In this document: positions 20,090 to 29,585 of the stretch, one piece after another | Layout of the letters: every line of letters starts with the position of its first letter | How positions within the stretch are numbered: the first letter of the stretch is position 1 | Origin: Yersinia rohdei ATCC 43380 | Lineage (GTDB): Bacteria > Pseudomonadota > Gammaproteobacteria > Enterobacterales > Enterobacteriaceae | Direction: 5' to 3' | DNA length: 64,000 bases | Assembly (NCBI RefSeq): GCF_000173775.1 | Contig: NZ_ACCD01000012.1 | Coordinates: 51,869-115,868 of the forward strand | Made by a program: the position numbers and the translations under genes | The notes under the pieces: model-generated | What the model saw: only the letters and a program-made list of their open reading frames with translations | The model's database searches: none | Told to the model about the DNA's origin: nothing

Positions 20090-21346
20090 ATGGATTTCTT
20101 TCGCTTTTTAATGAGTGATGTTCTTTCCGAACCGGCAGTGTTAGTGGGTCTGATTGCTTTAATCGGCCTGATTGCACAGAAAAAACCGGTAACGGAGTGT
20201 ATTAAAGGCACCGTAAAAACCATTATGGGTTTTGTGATTTTGGGTGCAGGTGCTGGCTTGGTGGTTTCATCTCTGGGTGATTTCGCCAATATTTTCCAAC
20301 ATGCCTTTGGTATTCAGGGCGTAGTGCCAAATAACGAAGCCATAGTTTCAGTGGCGCAGAAGAGTTTTGGTAAAGAAATGGCGATGATTATGTTCTTCGC
20401 TATGGTTATCAATATTCTGATTGCTCGTTTTACACCGTGGAAATTCATCTTCCTGACCGGGCATCACACCCTGTTTATGTCGATGATGGTGGCGGTTATT
20501 CTGGCAACTGCCGGAATTACCGGGGTAACACTGATTGTTATCGGTTCACTGGTTGTTGGGGTTGCCATGGTATTTTTCCCAGCCATTGCTCACCCTTATA
20601 TGAAAAAGGTGACCGGGTCTGATGACGTGGCAATTGGCCATTTCTCTACTTTGTCTTATGTCTTAGCAGGTTTTATCGGCAGTAAGTTTGGTAATAAAGA
20701 ACATTCAACTGAAGATATGAATGTGCCAAAAAGCCTGTTGTTCTTGCGCGATACGCCAGTTGCCATCTCCTTTACCATGTGCATTATTTTCATCGTAACT
20801 TGCCTGTTTGCTGGGCCGGAAGTGGTGAAAAGTCTAAGCGGTGGTAAAAACTGGTTTATGTTCTCACTGATGCAATCCATTACTTTTGCTGCTGGTGTAT
20901 ACATCATCTTGCAAGGTGTGCGTATGGTTATTGCCGAGATTGTCCCTGCTTTTAAAGGGATTTCCGACAAGTTAGTCCCTAACGCCAAACCCGCACTGGA
21001 TTGCCCGGTTGTCTTCCCTTACGCGCCAAATGCGGTATTGGTTGGTTTCCTGAGCAGCTTTGCCGCTGGCCTAATCGGTATGTTCGCGCTGTATTTGATG
21101 AACATGACAGTGATTATTCCAGGTGTAGTGCCGCACTTCTTCGTCGGTGCTGCTGCTGGGGTATTTGGTAATGCGACCGGTGGACGCCGTGGCGCCATTT
21201 TAGGTGCATTCGCTCAAGGTTTGTTAATTACCTTCCTGCCAGTATTCCTACTGCCAGTATTGGGCGATATCGGTTTTGCCAATACCACATTCAGTGATGC
21301 TGACTTTGGTGCTCTGGGTATCTTGCTGGGTATTATTGTCAGATAA
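20090..21346 (+). CDS. PTS EIIC component, UlaA (SgaT) family
   Basis: This 418-residue membrane permease belongs to the ascorbate-type EIIC family. About ten hydrophobic segments are visible, together with typical stretches KPVTECIKGTVKTIMGFVIL, FTPWKFIFLTGHHTLFMSMM and FFVGAAAGVFGNATGGRRGA. It is shorter than E. coli UlaA (465 residues). It translocates and phosphorylates the substrate with EIIA and EIIB encoded upstream. The GGAG site precedes the ATG. Control by a LacI-type protein, not the DeoR-type UlaR of E. coli, hints that the sugar may not be ascorbate. Confidence 0.88.
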   Translation: MDFFRFLMSDVLSEPAVLVGLIALIGLIAQKKPVTECIKGTVKTIMGFVILGAGAGLVVSSLGDFANIFQHAFGIQGVVPNNEAIVSVAQKSFGKEMAMIMFFAMVINILIARFTPWKFIFLTGHHTLFMSMMVAVILATAGITGVTLIVIGSLVVGVAMVFFPAIAHPYMKKVTGSDDVAIGHFSTLSYVLAGFIGSKFGNKEHSTEDMNVPKSLLFLRDTPVAISFTMCIIFIVTCLFAGPEVVKSLSGGKNWFMFSLMQSITFAAGVYIILQGVRMVIAEIVPAFKGISDKLVPNAKPALDCPVVFPYAPNAVLVGFLSSFAAGLIGMFALYLMNMTVIIPGVVPHFFVGAAAGVFGNATGGRRGAILGAFAQGLLITFLPVFLLPVLGDIGFANTTFSDADFGALGILLGIIVR

Positions 21347-21371
21347 TCAATAAGATAAATGCAGAAAACAT

Positions 21372-21397
21372 AAAAGCCCCTGTCCGGGGCTTTTTTT
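21372..21397. terminator. Bidirectional terminator between the PTS operon and yfcD
   Basis: Arms AAAAGCCCC and GGGGCTTTT with a five-base loop, followed by a T run on the plus strand and by T residues on the minus strand. It serves the PTS EIIC gene and convergent yfcD. Confidence 0.92.
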
Positions 21398-21411
21398 ATT
21401 GCGGGTTTGGA

Positions 21412-21960
21412 TTAATCTTCGCGTGGAGTTATCTTCCCGTAATCCTGCTCATTATTGCGTGTTAGCCACAATGATAAGGCTTTCAGGGAATCTGGCGTGA
21501 ACTCATCACAACGAGCCGTGATTTCCTCCGGCAGCATCCAACGGACTTCATCTATTTCTTCTGCCTGTAAGGCGAATGGGCCATGAGATACACAGCTGAA
21601 CAAAGCGCCCCACACGCGGCAGCACTCTTCTTCAAAGTAAAACAGCCCATGCTCGGCAAAAGGCACCCCGGCAATCCCTAATTCCTCTTCTGCTTCGCGC
21701 CGCGCTGATTCAAGGTAGTTTTCACCACTTTGCACTACACCACCGGCTGTCGCATCCAGTTTCCCGGGATAGAAATCTTTGCTCTCAGTACGACGTTGTA
21801 CCAGAATTTTGCCCATTCCATCGTGCACCACAATATAGGTAGCACGGTGGCGTAGTCGTTGAGCTCTCATTTGTTGACGACTGGATTGAGCAATAACTTC
21901 ATTTTGCTCATCAACAATATCAACCCACTCGATGACTGCTGCTGGATTTTGCTCCACCAT
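21412..21960 (-). CDS. yfcD: Nudix hydrolase YfcD
   Basis: YfcD is a cytoplasmic Nudix hydrolase of uncertain substrate. The Nudix box is complete: [24 protein letters not shown] matches GX5EX7REUXEEXGU. The open frame begins at 22011, but the first 17 residues have no counterpart in E. coli YfcD, and [25 protein letters not shown] from ATG 21960 matches it (182 residues), with GAAGG nine bases upstream. In E. coli yfcC lies between pta and yfcD; here the PTS locus is found instead. Confidence 0.88.
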   Translation of the reverse strand: MVEQNPAAVIEWVDIVDEQNEVIAQSSRQQMRAQRLRHRATYIVVHDGMGKILVQRRTESKDFYPGKLDATAGGVVQSGENYLESARREAEEELGIAGVPFAEHGLFYFEEECCRVWGALFSCVSHGPFALQAEEIDEVRWMLPEEITARCDEFTPDSLKALSLWLTRNNEQDYGKITPRED

Positions 21961-22080
21961 CCTCTGAAACCTTCTATCTGAGCGCGGTAGGTGCGCGCAA
22001 TTGTTAATCAACAGTTTACCCTTCGTGCTTGAAGTCGTAAAAAAGCTATCCGCGACTCTAATACTTTAGGTTTATATTAT

Positions 22081-22632
22081 TTAGTTTTTTAATGCCAATT
22101 GGGTGACAAGTTCATCATTTTGTAGGGTCAGAACCTGTAAAACACCCGCATCCAACATGCCATAACTCGCCGGATACCCCCCTTTTGGGATACTGGCCGA
22201 GCCTGGGTTAAAACAAATCACTTCATCTTGCCATTTTGCCTGCGGCAGATGAGTATGACCATAGACTAAGACATCCCCCTTGCGCAACGGAGGAAGTGCT
22301 GCCGGGTGATAAAGATGACCATGCGTCAAAAATAAACGTGTTTCTGGCATAATAATCTGCTGCCATCCAGCCATAATTGGGAATTGCAATAACATCTGAT
22401 CGACTTCACTGTCGCAATTACCGCGTACCGCAATAATCTGGTTTTTATAAAGATTCAGGCGCTCTGCTACCGCTGCAGGTTGATAACCTATGGGCAAGGC
22501 ATTCCGTGGCCCATGATTGAGCAAGTCCCCCAATAACACCAGCCATTGAGCTTTGCTACGTTCAAAAATAGCCAAAACCTGTTCAGTGGCCGGTAGCGAC
22601 CCATGCAGATCAGAAGCAAACATTAACTTCAT
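22081..22632 (-). CDS. yfcE: Phosphodiesterase YfcE
   Basis: YfcE is a manganese-dependent calcineurin-type phosphodiesterase of 183 residues that hydrolyses model phosphodiesters; its natural substrate is unknown. Metal-binding motifs are all present: ASDLHGS, GDLLNHGPRN, GNCDSEVD, THGHLYHP and GHTHLP. It lies next to yfcD as in E. coli. The ATG at 22632 matches the family start MKLMFASDLHGS. Confidence 0.94.
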   Translation of the reverse strand: MKLMFASDLHGSLPATEQVLAIFERSKAQWLVLLGDLLNHGPRNALPIGYQPAAVAERLNLYKNQIIAVRGNCDSEVDQMLLQFPIMAGWQQIIMPETRLFLTHGHLYHPAALPPLRKGDVLVYGHTHLPQAKWQDEVICFNPGSASIPKGGYPASYGMLDAGVLQVLTLQNDELVTQLALKN

Positions 22633-22842
22633 AATATCGTCTTCTCTTTATCTCAGTAAATAAGGCTATCCAGGCCGCCATAGTACTTAATGAGAACTAA
22701 ATGTGGCGTTATTCTATCATTCAATCCTTCGGATTAATCTGATAAAAACCACTATCTACCATAAGAAAATTTTATCGTAAAACAGAAGGCTGACATTGCA
22801 GAATAATGTCAGCACCGAGTAGGTTTAAGTAGAGGAAAGTTG

Positions 22843-23535
22843 TTAAAATAAAGGTTGAGATACCAGTTCACTCAGTGTTAGTTGATTGAACAAATATCCT
22901 TGCATTGCATCAATATTACTGCTCTTCAGTTGTTCTAACTCATCTTGATTTTCTACGCCAACCACGATGATCCCGAGACAATATTTCTTAAGGTTATTTA
23001 TCAGGATCGGAAAAGTATTCTTATTGTGCTGCCAGAAGAAATGCTTATCAATCTTTACATATTCAAAAATATTTGCGGTAACCGCATTTAAGGTCGCTCC
23101 CCCACTTCCCAGATCGTCGAGCCATAGCGGATAGTGTGCAGCTAACTCGCATAGTAATGGGTTATTCATCCCATCGGATAAATTGGAAAAGGTCTCCATA
23201 ATTTCTAGCCTTAAGAAAGGCATGCCATCCAACAACAGCCGGATTGAATCATCAGTAACAATCACACTAGCCAGATCAAAATCAATATTAATCGAAAGGA
23301 AAACATTGTTAGCAATAAACCAATCCCTACAGGTTTTCACCGCCTGTAATTGGTCTTTGAATAAATCAGTCTTTTCGTCGATAGACAATTCTTTAATAAA
23401 ACATTCGATATCGATAGGTAAATCAACCGATCTTGCTGAAAATCGACTTAATAGCTCTACTGCTAATAAGCTACCGTCTTGCTTATGTATAGGTTCACAC
23501 ACATAAGAACAATTAACTTCAATGTTTAGCTTCAT
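22843..23535 (-). CDS. Divergent EAL-domain protein, probably degenerate
   Basis: This 230-residue protein is a single EAL domain, the cyclic-di-GMP phosphodiesterase fold, without a membrane or sensor domain. Most key positions are kept: E27 in AVELLSRF (the EAL motif), N83 in SINIDFD, E111 in LEIMET, D140-D141 in LDDLGSG, K161 in VKIDKHF and Q212 in MQGYLF. The catalytic glutamate expected in the EGVE motif is V192 here (VVGVEN). Activity is therefore doubtful, and a binding or regulatory role, as in YdiV-like proteins, is possible. ATG 23535 has AGG five bases upstream; a GTG six bases earlier is less likely. It is not found between yfcE and yfcH in E. coli. Confidence 0.75.
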   Translation of the reverse strand: MKLNIEVNCSYVCEPIHKQDGSLLAVELLSRFSARSVDLPIDIECFIKELSIDEKTDLFKDQLQAVKTCRDWFIANNVFLSINIDFDLASVIVTDDSIRLLLDGMPFLRLEIMETFSNLSDGMNNPLLCELAAHYPLWLDDLGSGGATLNAVTANIFEYVKIDKHFFWQHNKNTFPILINNLKKYCLGIIVVGVENQDELEQLKSSNIDAMQGYLFNQLTLSELVSQPLF

Positions 23536-24101
23536 GCGCACCTGAAAAGTCTATGGAAAGCAGTGAGATCACAGCTGACCTCTGTTGGAAACTCTATAAG
23601 GCATCCTGAGTTTTTTATAAAATACGCAACATTTATTTATAAAACATCCAACATTGCAAGATGAAAAAGGCTGGCGGCCTCTTTTCTATTTAGATTAGTA
23701 TGTTTTACTCTAGCAGAAAATCATGAATTTCGTATTTTAAAGTCATTGCATATGCCTTATAGCCAGGGTCTCGCCCAGGAACAATAAGGACGTTAGCCTG
23801 TAGCTGGGTGAGTTAAGAAAAAATATGTCCGCACTCAATACAGTATTAATCGGACAAAACCTCGGATTTATTTAGTTATTATTTTTTTATTTTCTCAAAT
23901 GATGATATTGGCGGCATACGGGCACTCGGCACATCCACTATTGTTCTGTTAGTACGACTTTACCCGGTTAGAAATTTAACTCAGGATGTGTGCCGTATCG
24001 TGGGAGAAGAGCACAGAATCGCCTATGCTAAAAGAGAAGCCGATAAGCAAACACTACCCCCGACAACACAAAAGCAAGAAAGGTATAAACGGAGATTGGC
24101 T
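23536..24101. other. Divergent EAL gene-yfcH gap
   Basis: This 566-bp region is AT-rich and has no convincing gene. An open frame runs into yfcH from 23988 but its extra 38 residues are low in similarity to any YfcH and are ignored. The yfcH ribosome site GGAG is at 24091-24094. No clear repeat or binding site was recognised. Confidence 0.5.
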
Positions 24102-25010
24102 ATGCGTATTTTAATCACTGGAGCTACAGGACTCATCGGGCGTAGTCTGAGCGCCTTTCTTTTGTCGCAAGCCCATCAAATAACCGCGCTGACTCGCGAC
24201 CCAAAGCGAGCAAATGATGTGCTCGGTTCACAAGTTACTTGTTGGTCAACGTTAGATGATAAAAATGACCTTAATGATTTTGATGCCGTGATTAATCTGG
24301 CGGGTGAACCTATTGCTGACAAGCGCTGGACACCACAGCAAAAGAAAATCCTGTGTCAAAGTCGCTGGCAATTAACCGAGAAGCTGACAGCATTAATTAA
24401 AGCCAGTAGTCAGCCGCCTGCAGTGTTTATTTCAGGTTCTGCCGTTGGATTTTACGGTGATCAGGGGCAAGCATTGGTCACCGAAGATGACGAACCGCAT
24501 GAGGAGTTTACCCATCAACTCTGTGAGCGCTGGGAAAGCCTCGCCCTGGCAGCCCAAAGCAACCATACCCGAGTATGCCTGCTACGCACCGGTATTGTTT
24601 TAGCTCCTCACGGTGGCGCGTTAGCTAAAATGGTGCCACTCATACGCCTGGGGTTAGGCGGCCCAATTGGTGATGGTCGCCAATATCTGCCGTGGATACA
24701 TATTGATGATATGGTTCATGGTATCCATTATTTACTGACGACAGAGGGCCTAAATGGCCCATTCAATATGGTTTCTCCTTATCCTGCCCATAACGAAAAA
24801 TTTATTGCCACTCTGGCCGAAGTGTTAGATCGCCCTGCCGTGATCCGCACCCCTGCTGCAGCTATTCGGTTATTACTGGGAGAATCTGCAGCATTGGTCT
24901 TAGGAGGGCAACGGGCAGTGCCGAAACGTTTAGAAGAAGCAGGTTTTGCCTTCCGTTATTTCGAATTGGAAGAGGCCTTGCGAAATGTGTTAAAAAAACC
25001 GGTCGGGTGA
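24102..25010 (+). CDS. yfcH: NAD(P)-binding epimerase-family protein YfcH
   Basis: YfcH is a short-chain dehydrogenase/epimerase-family protein (302 residues) with an N-terminal Rossmann motif [12 protein letters not shown] and a C-terminal DUF1731 region. [30 protein letters not shown] and [13 protein letters not shown] match the E. coli protein. The substrate is unknown. Although the frame extends to 23988, ATG 24102 has GGAG seven bases upstream and aligns with the family start, so it is used. Confidence 0.92.
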   Translation: MRILITGATGLIGRSLSAFLLSQAHQITALTRDPKRANDVLGSQVTCWSTLDDKNDLNDFDAVINLAGEPIADKRWTPQQKKILCQSRWQLTEKLTALIKASSQPPAVFISGSAVGFYGDQGQALVTEDDEPHEEFTHQLCERWESLALAAQSNHTRVCLLRTGIVLAPHGGALAKMVPLIRLGLGGPIGDGRQYLPWIHIDDMVHGIHYLLTTEGLNGPFNMVSPYPAHNEKFIATLAEVLDRPAVIRTPAAAIRLLLGESAALVLGGQRAVPKRLEEAGFAFRYFELEEALRNVLKKPVG

Positions 25011-25431
25011 ATTATCCCCACAACCAAAACCTTACAATTGTTTATTGATATATTTTAACCCTCTGGATACTCCCTCAAAAAGGAATGTCCTGAGGGTGAT
25101 GAAATCATCCAGTAATAATAGTTAATCAGATGCGATAAAGAACAGTATCTTATATTTATTTTTTCACGCCAGAGCTATTACCATTCACACAGTGAAGATA
25201 AAAAAATATATCAATGGGTAATAAATAAAATACATTAATTACTTTTATCCATTAGCATTCAATAACTATTTTCTTTCTTAACTTTTATGATGAACGCCAG
25301 TTTAAAATACAACTCTCTATAGCAGACATAAGAAAACATTAAGTAATATTTTATTTAATATAACAACATGGAGGGTTTCATCTGAAAAACATAGATAACG
25401 GAACAACATGGTTAGTTATCCCGTTACCTTC
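25011..25431. other. Convergent yfcH-hisP gap
   Basis: This 421-bp AT-rich stretch between two convergent genes has no credible gene. It contains one modest inverted repeat, CCCTCA at 25072-25077 with TGAGGG at 25091-25096, enclosing GGA/TCC. That could be a weak terminator for yfcH. Nothing else stands out. Confidence 0.5.
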
Positions 25432-26229
25432 TTATTTCAAAGCACCAGAAAGGAACTGCTGCAGGCGGGTACTCTTGGGGTTGCCAAAAAGTTCGGCTGG
25501 CGGCCCTTCCTCTTCGATAAGGCCTTTATGCAAGAAAATAACATGGCTGGAAACATGGCGGGCGAACTCCATTTCATGGGTCACCACCACCATGGTTTTC
25601 CCCTCTTCTGCCAATTTTTGCATAATACGTAATACTTCACCAACCAGCTCGGGGTCCAGGGCAGAGGTCGGCTCATCAAACAGTAATACATCCGGTTCCA
25701 TCGCTAATGCCCGAGCAATAGAAACTCGTTGTTGTTGCCCACCAGAAAGGTGTACCGGATATTTAGCCCGTGCCCGTTCATCGATTCCGACTTTATCCAA
25801 ATATCGAATTGCCCGTTCTTTAGCCACGGATTTACTCAATCCCAAGACTTGAACCGGCGCTTCCATTACATTTTCCAACACCGTCATATGGCTCCACAGA
25901 TTGAAATGCTGGAATACCATCGTCAACCGGGTGCGCAATAATTGCAGTTCTTTTTTATCAAATACTTTTAATTGCCCGTCTTTATCGCGAACCAGGCGAA
26001 TATCTTGGTTATTAACACTTATCGACCCTTCGCTTGGTTTTTCAAGAAAGTTAATACAACGTAAGAAAGTACTTTTCCCCGAACCAGAAGATCCAATAAT
26101 AGAAATAACATCTCCAGCTTTAGCTGAAAGTGATACTCCTTTTAAGACTTCATGTTCACCATAGTGTTTATGCAATTCCGTTACGGAAAGTTTGGTTTCA
26201 GCTATTTTAGTTTCTAATGTATCAGTCAT
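25432..26229 (-). CDS. hisP: Histidine/lysine-arginine-ornithine ABC transporter ATPase HisP
   Basis: HisP is the ATPase of the HisJQMP importer for histidine and, with the LAO-binding protein, lysine, arginine and ornithine. The 265-residue protein has the Walker A motif GSSGSGKST, the Q-loop in VFQHFNLW, the ABC signature LSGGQQQR and Walker [12 protein letters not shown], then H-loop VVTHEM. It begins [24 protein letters not shown], slightly longer than E. coli HisP. A GGAG site lies six bases upstream. It follows hisM by 13 bp. Confidence 0.95.
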   Translation of the reverse strand: MTDTLETKIAETKLSVTELHKHYGEHEVLKGVSLSAKAGDVISIIGSSGSGKSTFLRCINFLEKPSEGSISVNNQDIRLVRDKDGQLKVFDKKELQLLRTRLTMVFQHFNLWSHMTVLENVMEAPVQVLGLSKSVAKERAIRYLDKVGIDERARAKYPVHLSGGQQQRVSIARALAMEPDVLLFDEPTSALDPELVGEVLRIMQKLAEEGKTMVVVTHEMEFARHVSSHVIFLHKGLIEEEGPPAELFGNPKSTRLQQFLSGALK

Positions 26230-26242
26230 AGATTCTCCGTAC

Positions 26243-26959
26243 TTAATGCGATGCCTGAGGTTTTATATGTGCCAGCCAACGTCTCTCCGCGTGGCGGAAC
26301 AGGCTAATTAGCGTAAAGGAGATAATCAGATAAAGTACGGCAGCAATACCAAAAGCATAAAATGGCTGATAAGTCGCTGCGTTGATATCGCGCGCTATTT
26401 TTAGTATATCCGGCACTGTAGCAGTGAAAGCCAATGCGGTGGAATGCAACATTAAAATAACTTCATTACTGTAGGCCGGTAAAGCAATACGCAGTGCTGA
26501 AGGTAAAATTATACAGCGGTACATTTTAAACCGCGAAAAACCATAAGCCCTGGCCGCCTCTATTTCACCATGAGGTACTGAACGAATAGCCCCCGCGAAA
26601 ATCTCCGTGGTATAAGCACAGGTGTTCAAGGTCAGCGCTAAAATAGTGCAATTCAAGCCGCTGCGGAAAAAAGCATTAAGCAGATCATTACCTCGGACAA
26701 TCTCCAAACTATACATCCCGGAATAGAACACCAATAATTGCACATATAACGGCGTACCACGGAAGATATAAGTGAAAATCCATACCGGTAAACGAATCCA
26801 ACGCCGTTCAGCCACTCGCGCTACAGCCAAGGGAATTGCCAGCAAGCCCCCCATCACCACGGAGGTAATTAATAACCATAGGGTCACAGCGACCCCGGTA
26901 AATCGATAGCCGTCACTCCAAAGCAGGGCTTGCCAATATTGATGTAGAATCTCAATCAT
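26243..26959 (-). CDS. hisM: Histidine ABC transporter permease HisM
   Basis: HisM (238 residues) is one of the two inner-membrane permease subunits of the histidine/basic amino acid importer. Five hydrophobic segments and the EAA loop signature [31 protein letters not shown], which docks the ATPase, are visible. Its start overlaps the hisQ stop by four bases, indicating translational coupling. Confidence 0.95.
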   Translation of the reverse strand: MIEILHQYWQALLWSDGYRFTGVAVTLWLLITSVVMGGLLAIPLAVARVAERRWIRLPVWIFTYIFRGTPLYVQLLVFYSGMYSLEIVRGNDLLNAFFRSGLNCTILALTLNTCAYTTEIFAGAIRSVPHGEIEAARAYGFSRFKMYRCIILPSALRIALPAYSNEVILMLHSTALAFTATVPDILKIARDINAATYQPFYAFGIAAVLYLIISFTLISLFRHAERRWLAHIKPQASH

Positions 26960-27642
26960 AGTTCAGCCCTCTTCACCCCATGGGAATAGCGCCGTTCCAA
27001 CCACAGCAAGACACCATTTGAGATAGTGGTAAAAATTAAATAAACCACACCGGCGACCAATGCGAAGAAAAATGGCTGATAAGTTCCCTTTCCCGCTAAT
27101 TGAGTGGCTTTGACCACATCATTTAATCCCAAAATAGAGACTAATGCCGTCGCCTTAAGAATAACTTGCCAGTTATTTCCAATACCCGGCAGTGCATAGC
27201 GCATCATGGCAGGGAACATAATCCTGCGGAAAATTTGGCTGGAAGTGAAACCAAATGCTTTTGCCGCTTCAATTTGCCCCATAGGAACCGCCATATAGGC
27301 ACCACGGAAAGTTTCTGTGAAATAAGCACCATAGATAAAACCGAGAGTGATAATCCCAGCGGAAAGAGGGTCAATATTGATTTGTGAAAAACCGAGTGAT
27401 TCAGTAATGCTATTTAGGGTTATCTGCAAACCATAAAAAATAAGCAACATCAAAACTAAATCAGGGACACCGCGAATCAACGTGGTGTAGCATTCAAATA
27501 AGCCGGATAACAGCCGGTTTGACGATAACTTTCCACCGGCACCAATCAAGCCGATAATCACTGATAGCAACACTGAGCACAGTGCCAACTCCAGTGTCAC
27601 CAGCGCACCCTCAAATATCAGTTTCGAATATCCATCCAGCAT
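26956..27642 (-). CDS. hisQ: Histidine ABC transporter permease HisQ
   Basis: HisQ (228 residues) pairs with HisM in the membrane. The EAA loop reads MGQIEAAKAFGFTSSQIFRRIMFPAMMRYALPG. The sequence matches E. coli HisQ from the first residues (MLDGYSKLIFEGALVTLELAL) to VKRAEL. It follows hisJ by 81 bp and overlaps hisM. Confidence 0.95.
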   Translation of the reverse strand: MLDGYSKLIFEGALVTLELALCSVLLSVIIGLIGAGGKLSSNRLLSGLFECYTTLIRGVPDLVLMLLIFYGLQITLNSITESLGFSQINIDPLSAGIITLGFIYGAYFTETFRGAYMAVPMGQIEAAKAFGFTSSQIFRRIMFPAMMRYALPGIGNNWQVILKATALVSILGLNDVVKATQLAGKGTYQPFFFALVAGVVYLIFTTISNGVLLWLERRYSHGVKRAEL

Positions 27643-27723
27643 CTGGGTTATCCTGTTTTACTGAGTAAGGAGTCTGGTTGATTATCCCCGCCCACATAGG
27701 CAGGGATAATTACGGTGGCGTAA

Positions 27724-28506
27724 TTACCCGCCGTAAACATCAAAGTTGAAATATTTTTTCGCGAGTTTGTCGTAAGTACCATCCTGACGCATTTCAGCAA
27801 AAGCTTTATCCAGCGCTGCTTTTAATTCTGCATCATCTTTACGTAAGCCCATACCGGTGCCTATGCCAAAGAATTGATCATTTTTTACTGACGGGCCGGC
27901 GAAGCCATAATCTTTACCTACTTCTTGTTTCAGAAAACCTTCACTGCCCGCGACTTCATCCTGGAAGGCCGCATCAATACGCCCAGATGCTAAATCAGCA
28001 TAAATGAGATCCTGATTTTGATAGGCAACAACATCAATACCTTTTGGCTGCCACTCAGCATTAGCAAATGCCTCCTGAGTAGACCCTTGTAAAACCCCAA
28101 CACGTTTGCCTTTTAACGCAACTAATGTTGGTTCAATTTTGCTGTCTTTCGGCGCAATTAAACGGGCATTCGCGGCGTAAAGTTTATCGGTGAAGGCAAT
28201 TTCTTTTTGACGTTTTTCAGTAATAGAGAGCGAGGAGATAATGGCATCGATTTTTTTAGCTTTCAGTGACGGAATTAATGCATCAAAGTCACTTTCAACA
28301 AAAGTACATTTAGTATCAATTCGGTTGCATAACTCTTTTGCTATATCAATATCAAAACCTACCAACTCACCTTTGGCATTTTTAGATTCGAAAGGAGCGT
28401 AAGTTGGATCTGTACCAATTTTGATATCTTTAGGAATGGCGGCAAAAGCACTGCTGGCAGCAGCCAATGCTAATACTAAAGGCAGAACCAAAATCTTCTT
28501 ATTCAT
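27724..28506 (-). CDS. hisJ: Periplasmic histidine-binding protein HisJ
   Basis: HisJ is the periplasmic substrate-binding protein of the importer. The 260-residue precursor has a signal peptide ([22 protein letters not shown]) and a type II periplasmic-binding domain with [27 protein letters not shown] and [10 protein letters not shown], matching E. coli HisJ more than ArgT. E. coli has argT upstream of hisJ as a second receptor; here only one receptor gene is found, so this one may serve both roles. A sigma-54-like promoter lies about 80 bp upstream, which fits nitrogen control. Confidence 0.93.
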   Translation of the reverse strand: MNKKILVLPLVLALAAASSAFAAIPKDIKIGTDPTYAPFESKNAKGELVGFDIDIAKELCNRIDTKCTFVESDFDALIPSLKAKKIDAIISSLSITEKRQKEIAFTDKLYAANARLIAPKDSKIEPTLVALKGKRVGVLQGSTQEAFANAEWQPKGIDVVAYQNQDLIYADLASGRIDAAFQDEVAGSEGFLKQEVGKDYGFAGPSVKNDQFFGIGTGMGLRKDDAELKAALDKAFAEMRQDGTYDKLAKKYFNFDVYGG

Positions 28507-28805
28507 ACATAACCCTCAAATTGATTTTCAATGCCACAAAGCGCGTTAGTTTTCTGTACAACCCAGAGTGTTCATAAATCAATTTGCAGTAATCGTGCCA
28601 GTAATTGCTGTAAGGGGCAGTAAATTCTATTGCCACCTTATTAGCATGATCACGACTAAATACCGCTATCTGGCCGTAAGCAGAAACTGAATACCGCTGC
28701 TATGCAACAGTATGCGTTCTGAAACAAGATCATTATGGTGCATGATTCGCCCCATTTCAGTGCGATGTTGCACAAATGTATCAATTGAGGGAGATAATGT
28801 TAATC
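28507..28805. other. ubiX-hisJ gap with hisJ promoter
   Basis: This 299-bp gap between ubiX and hisJ, both read leftward, has no credible gene. It contains the sigma-54-like promoter of hisJ at 28585-28600. Possible NtrC half sites of the GTGCA type occur near 28738 and 28775 but no full site is clear. Confidence 0.55.
28585..28600 (-). promoter_or_regulatory. Sigma-54 (RpoN) promoter of hisJQMP
   Basis: On the minus strand TGGCACGATTACTGCA matches the -24/-12 consensus TGGCACGNNNNTTGCW with one change (C for the first T of TTGC). The GG and GC pairs are exactly ten bases apart as required. Transcription would start near 28574, leaving a leader of about 70 bases. Basic amino acid and histidine transport genes are nitrogen-regulated in enterobacteria, which fits. 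Confidence 0.75.
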
Positions 28806-29372
28806 CTAACCTTGCCAGCGAATAAACAGATCTTTTGGCAGCTCAATATCGAATTGATCGATAATACGGTTAACCGTCTGATCGATAATATCTTGAATAG
28901 TTTTTGGCTGATGATAAAACGCAGGCATTGGCGGCATAATGACAGCGCCCAACTCAGCGGCTTGTACCATCAGGCGCAAGTGCCCTAAATGCAGCGGTGT
29001 TTCTCTTACACACAGCACCAGTGGGCGGCGTTCTTTCAAGATGACATCCGCAGCACGGGTCAACAAACCATCAGTGTAACTATGAACAATGCCAGATAAC
29101 GTCTTGATTGAACAAGGTAAAATAACCATGCCACTGGTTTTGAATGACCCGGAGGAGATACCCGCGGCGATATCACGGGAATCATGTACCACATCCGCTA
29201 ACGCCTGCACATCCTTAACACTGAACTCCGTTTCAAGAGCCAATGTCTGACGCGCTGCATTACTGATAATCAAATGGGTTTCCACCCCCTCGACTTGTTG
29301 CAACACCTGTAACAGCCGAACACCATAAATAGCACCGCTGGCACCACTGATGCCGATAATAAGTCGTTTCAT
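28806..29372 (-). CDS. ubiX: Flavin prenyltransferase UbiX
   Basis: UbiX attaches a dimethylallyl group to FMN to make the prenylated cofactor of the decarboxylase UbiD in ubiquinone synthesis. The 188-residue protein shows GISGASGAIYGVRLL, the FMN-binding stretch LPCSIKTLSGIVHSYTDGLLTRAADVILKERRPLVLCVRETPLH and a C-terminal FYHQPKTIQDIIDQTVNR. The open frame extends six residues upstream, but ATG 29372 gives MKRLIIGISGASGAIYG, the family start. In E. coli it follows purF; here a strong terminator separates the two. Confidence 0.95.
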   Translation of the reverse strand: MKRLIIGISGASGAIYGVRLLQVLQQVEGVETHLIISNAARQTLALETEFSVKDVQALADVVHDSRDIAAGISSGSFKTSGMVILPCSIKTLSGIVHSYTDGLLTRAADVILKERRPLVLCVRETPLHLGHLRLMVQAAELGAVIMPPMPAFYHQPKTIQDIIDQTVNRIIDQFDIELPKDLFIRWQG

Positions 29373-29489
29373 GGAAACTGCCTCAACCAAATGACGAATA
29401 ACAAATTATCCACAGTATAACCAGAAAGTTGGCTAATTGGCTGTCTTAGGTAATTAACCGCCAGGAATAGCTGTGCCCTACTTAATAAC

Positions 29490-29531
29490 AAAAAAGGTGC
29501 ACCGCATGTGAACGCCGGTTGCACCTTTTTG
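29490..29531. terminator. Bidirectional terminator after purF
   Basis: Arms AAAAAGGTGCA (29491-29501) and TGCACCTTTTT (29520-29530) are perfectly complementary and flanked by A and T tracts. It lies 54 bp beyond the purF stop on the minus strand and separates purF from ubiX. Confidence 0.9.
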
Positions 29532-29555
29532 AATCACTTTATCTTTAGCGTAATT

Positions 29556-29585
29556 GATACCCAAAAATTTCAAAATGCAGGGTAT
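29556..29585. repeat. Possible ERIC end remnant at the purF stop
   Basis: ATACCC and GGGTAT form a 6-bp inverted repeat 17 bases apart, and the stretch starting GATACCCAAAAATTTCAAAA and ending TGCAG resembles the terminal 26 bases of yersinia ERIC elements. The last base touches the purF stop codon. It looks like an element with a deleted middle. Short and degenerate, so the call is tentative. Confidence 0.35.

Noticed and set aside
22843..23541. GTG start at 23541 for the EAL gene
   Set aside because: ATG 23535 is at a better distance from the AGG ribosome sequence; the GTG would sit within it.
23988..24101. N-terminal extension of yfcH
   Set aside because: The first 38 residues are polar and unmatched; ATG 24102 has a strong ribosome site and the Rossmann start.
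25072..25096. Terminator of yfcH
   Set aside because: The CCCTCA/TGAGGG stem is short with an interior loop and no T run, so it is not called a terminator.
28738..28790. Possible NtrC sites upstream of hisJ
   Set aside because: Short GTGCA-type half sites are visible but no full palindrome with correct spacing was found, so only the sigma-54 promoter is reported.
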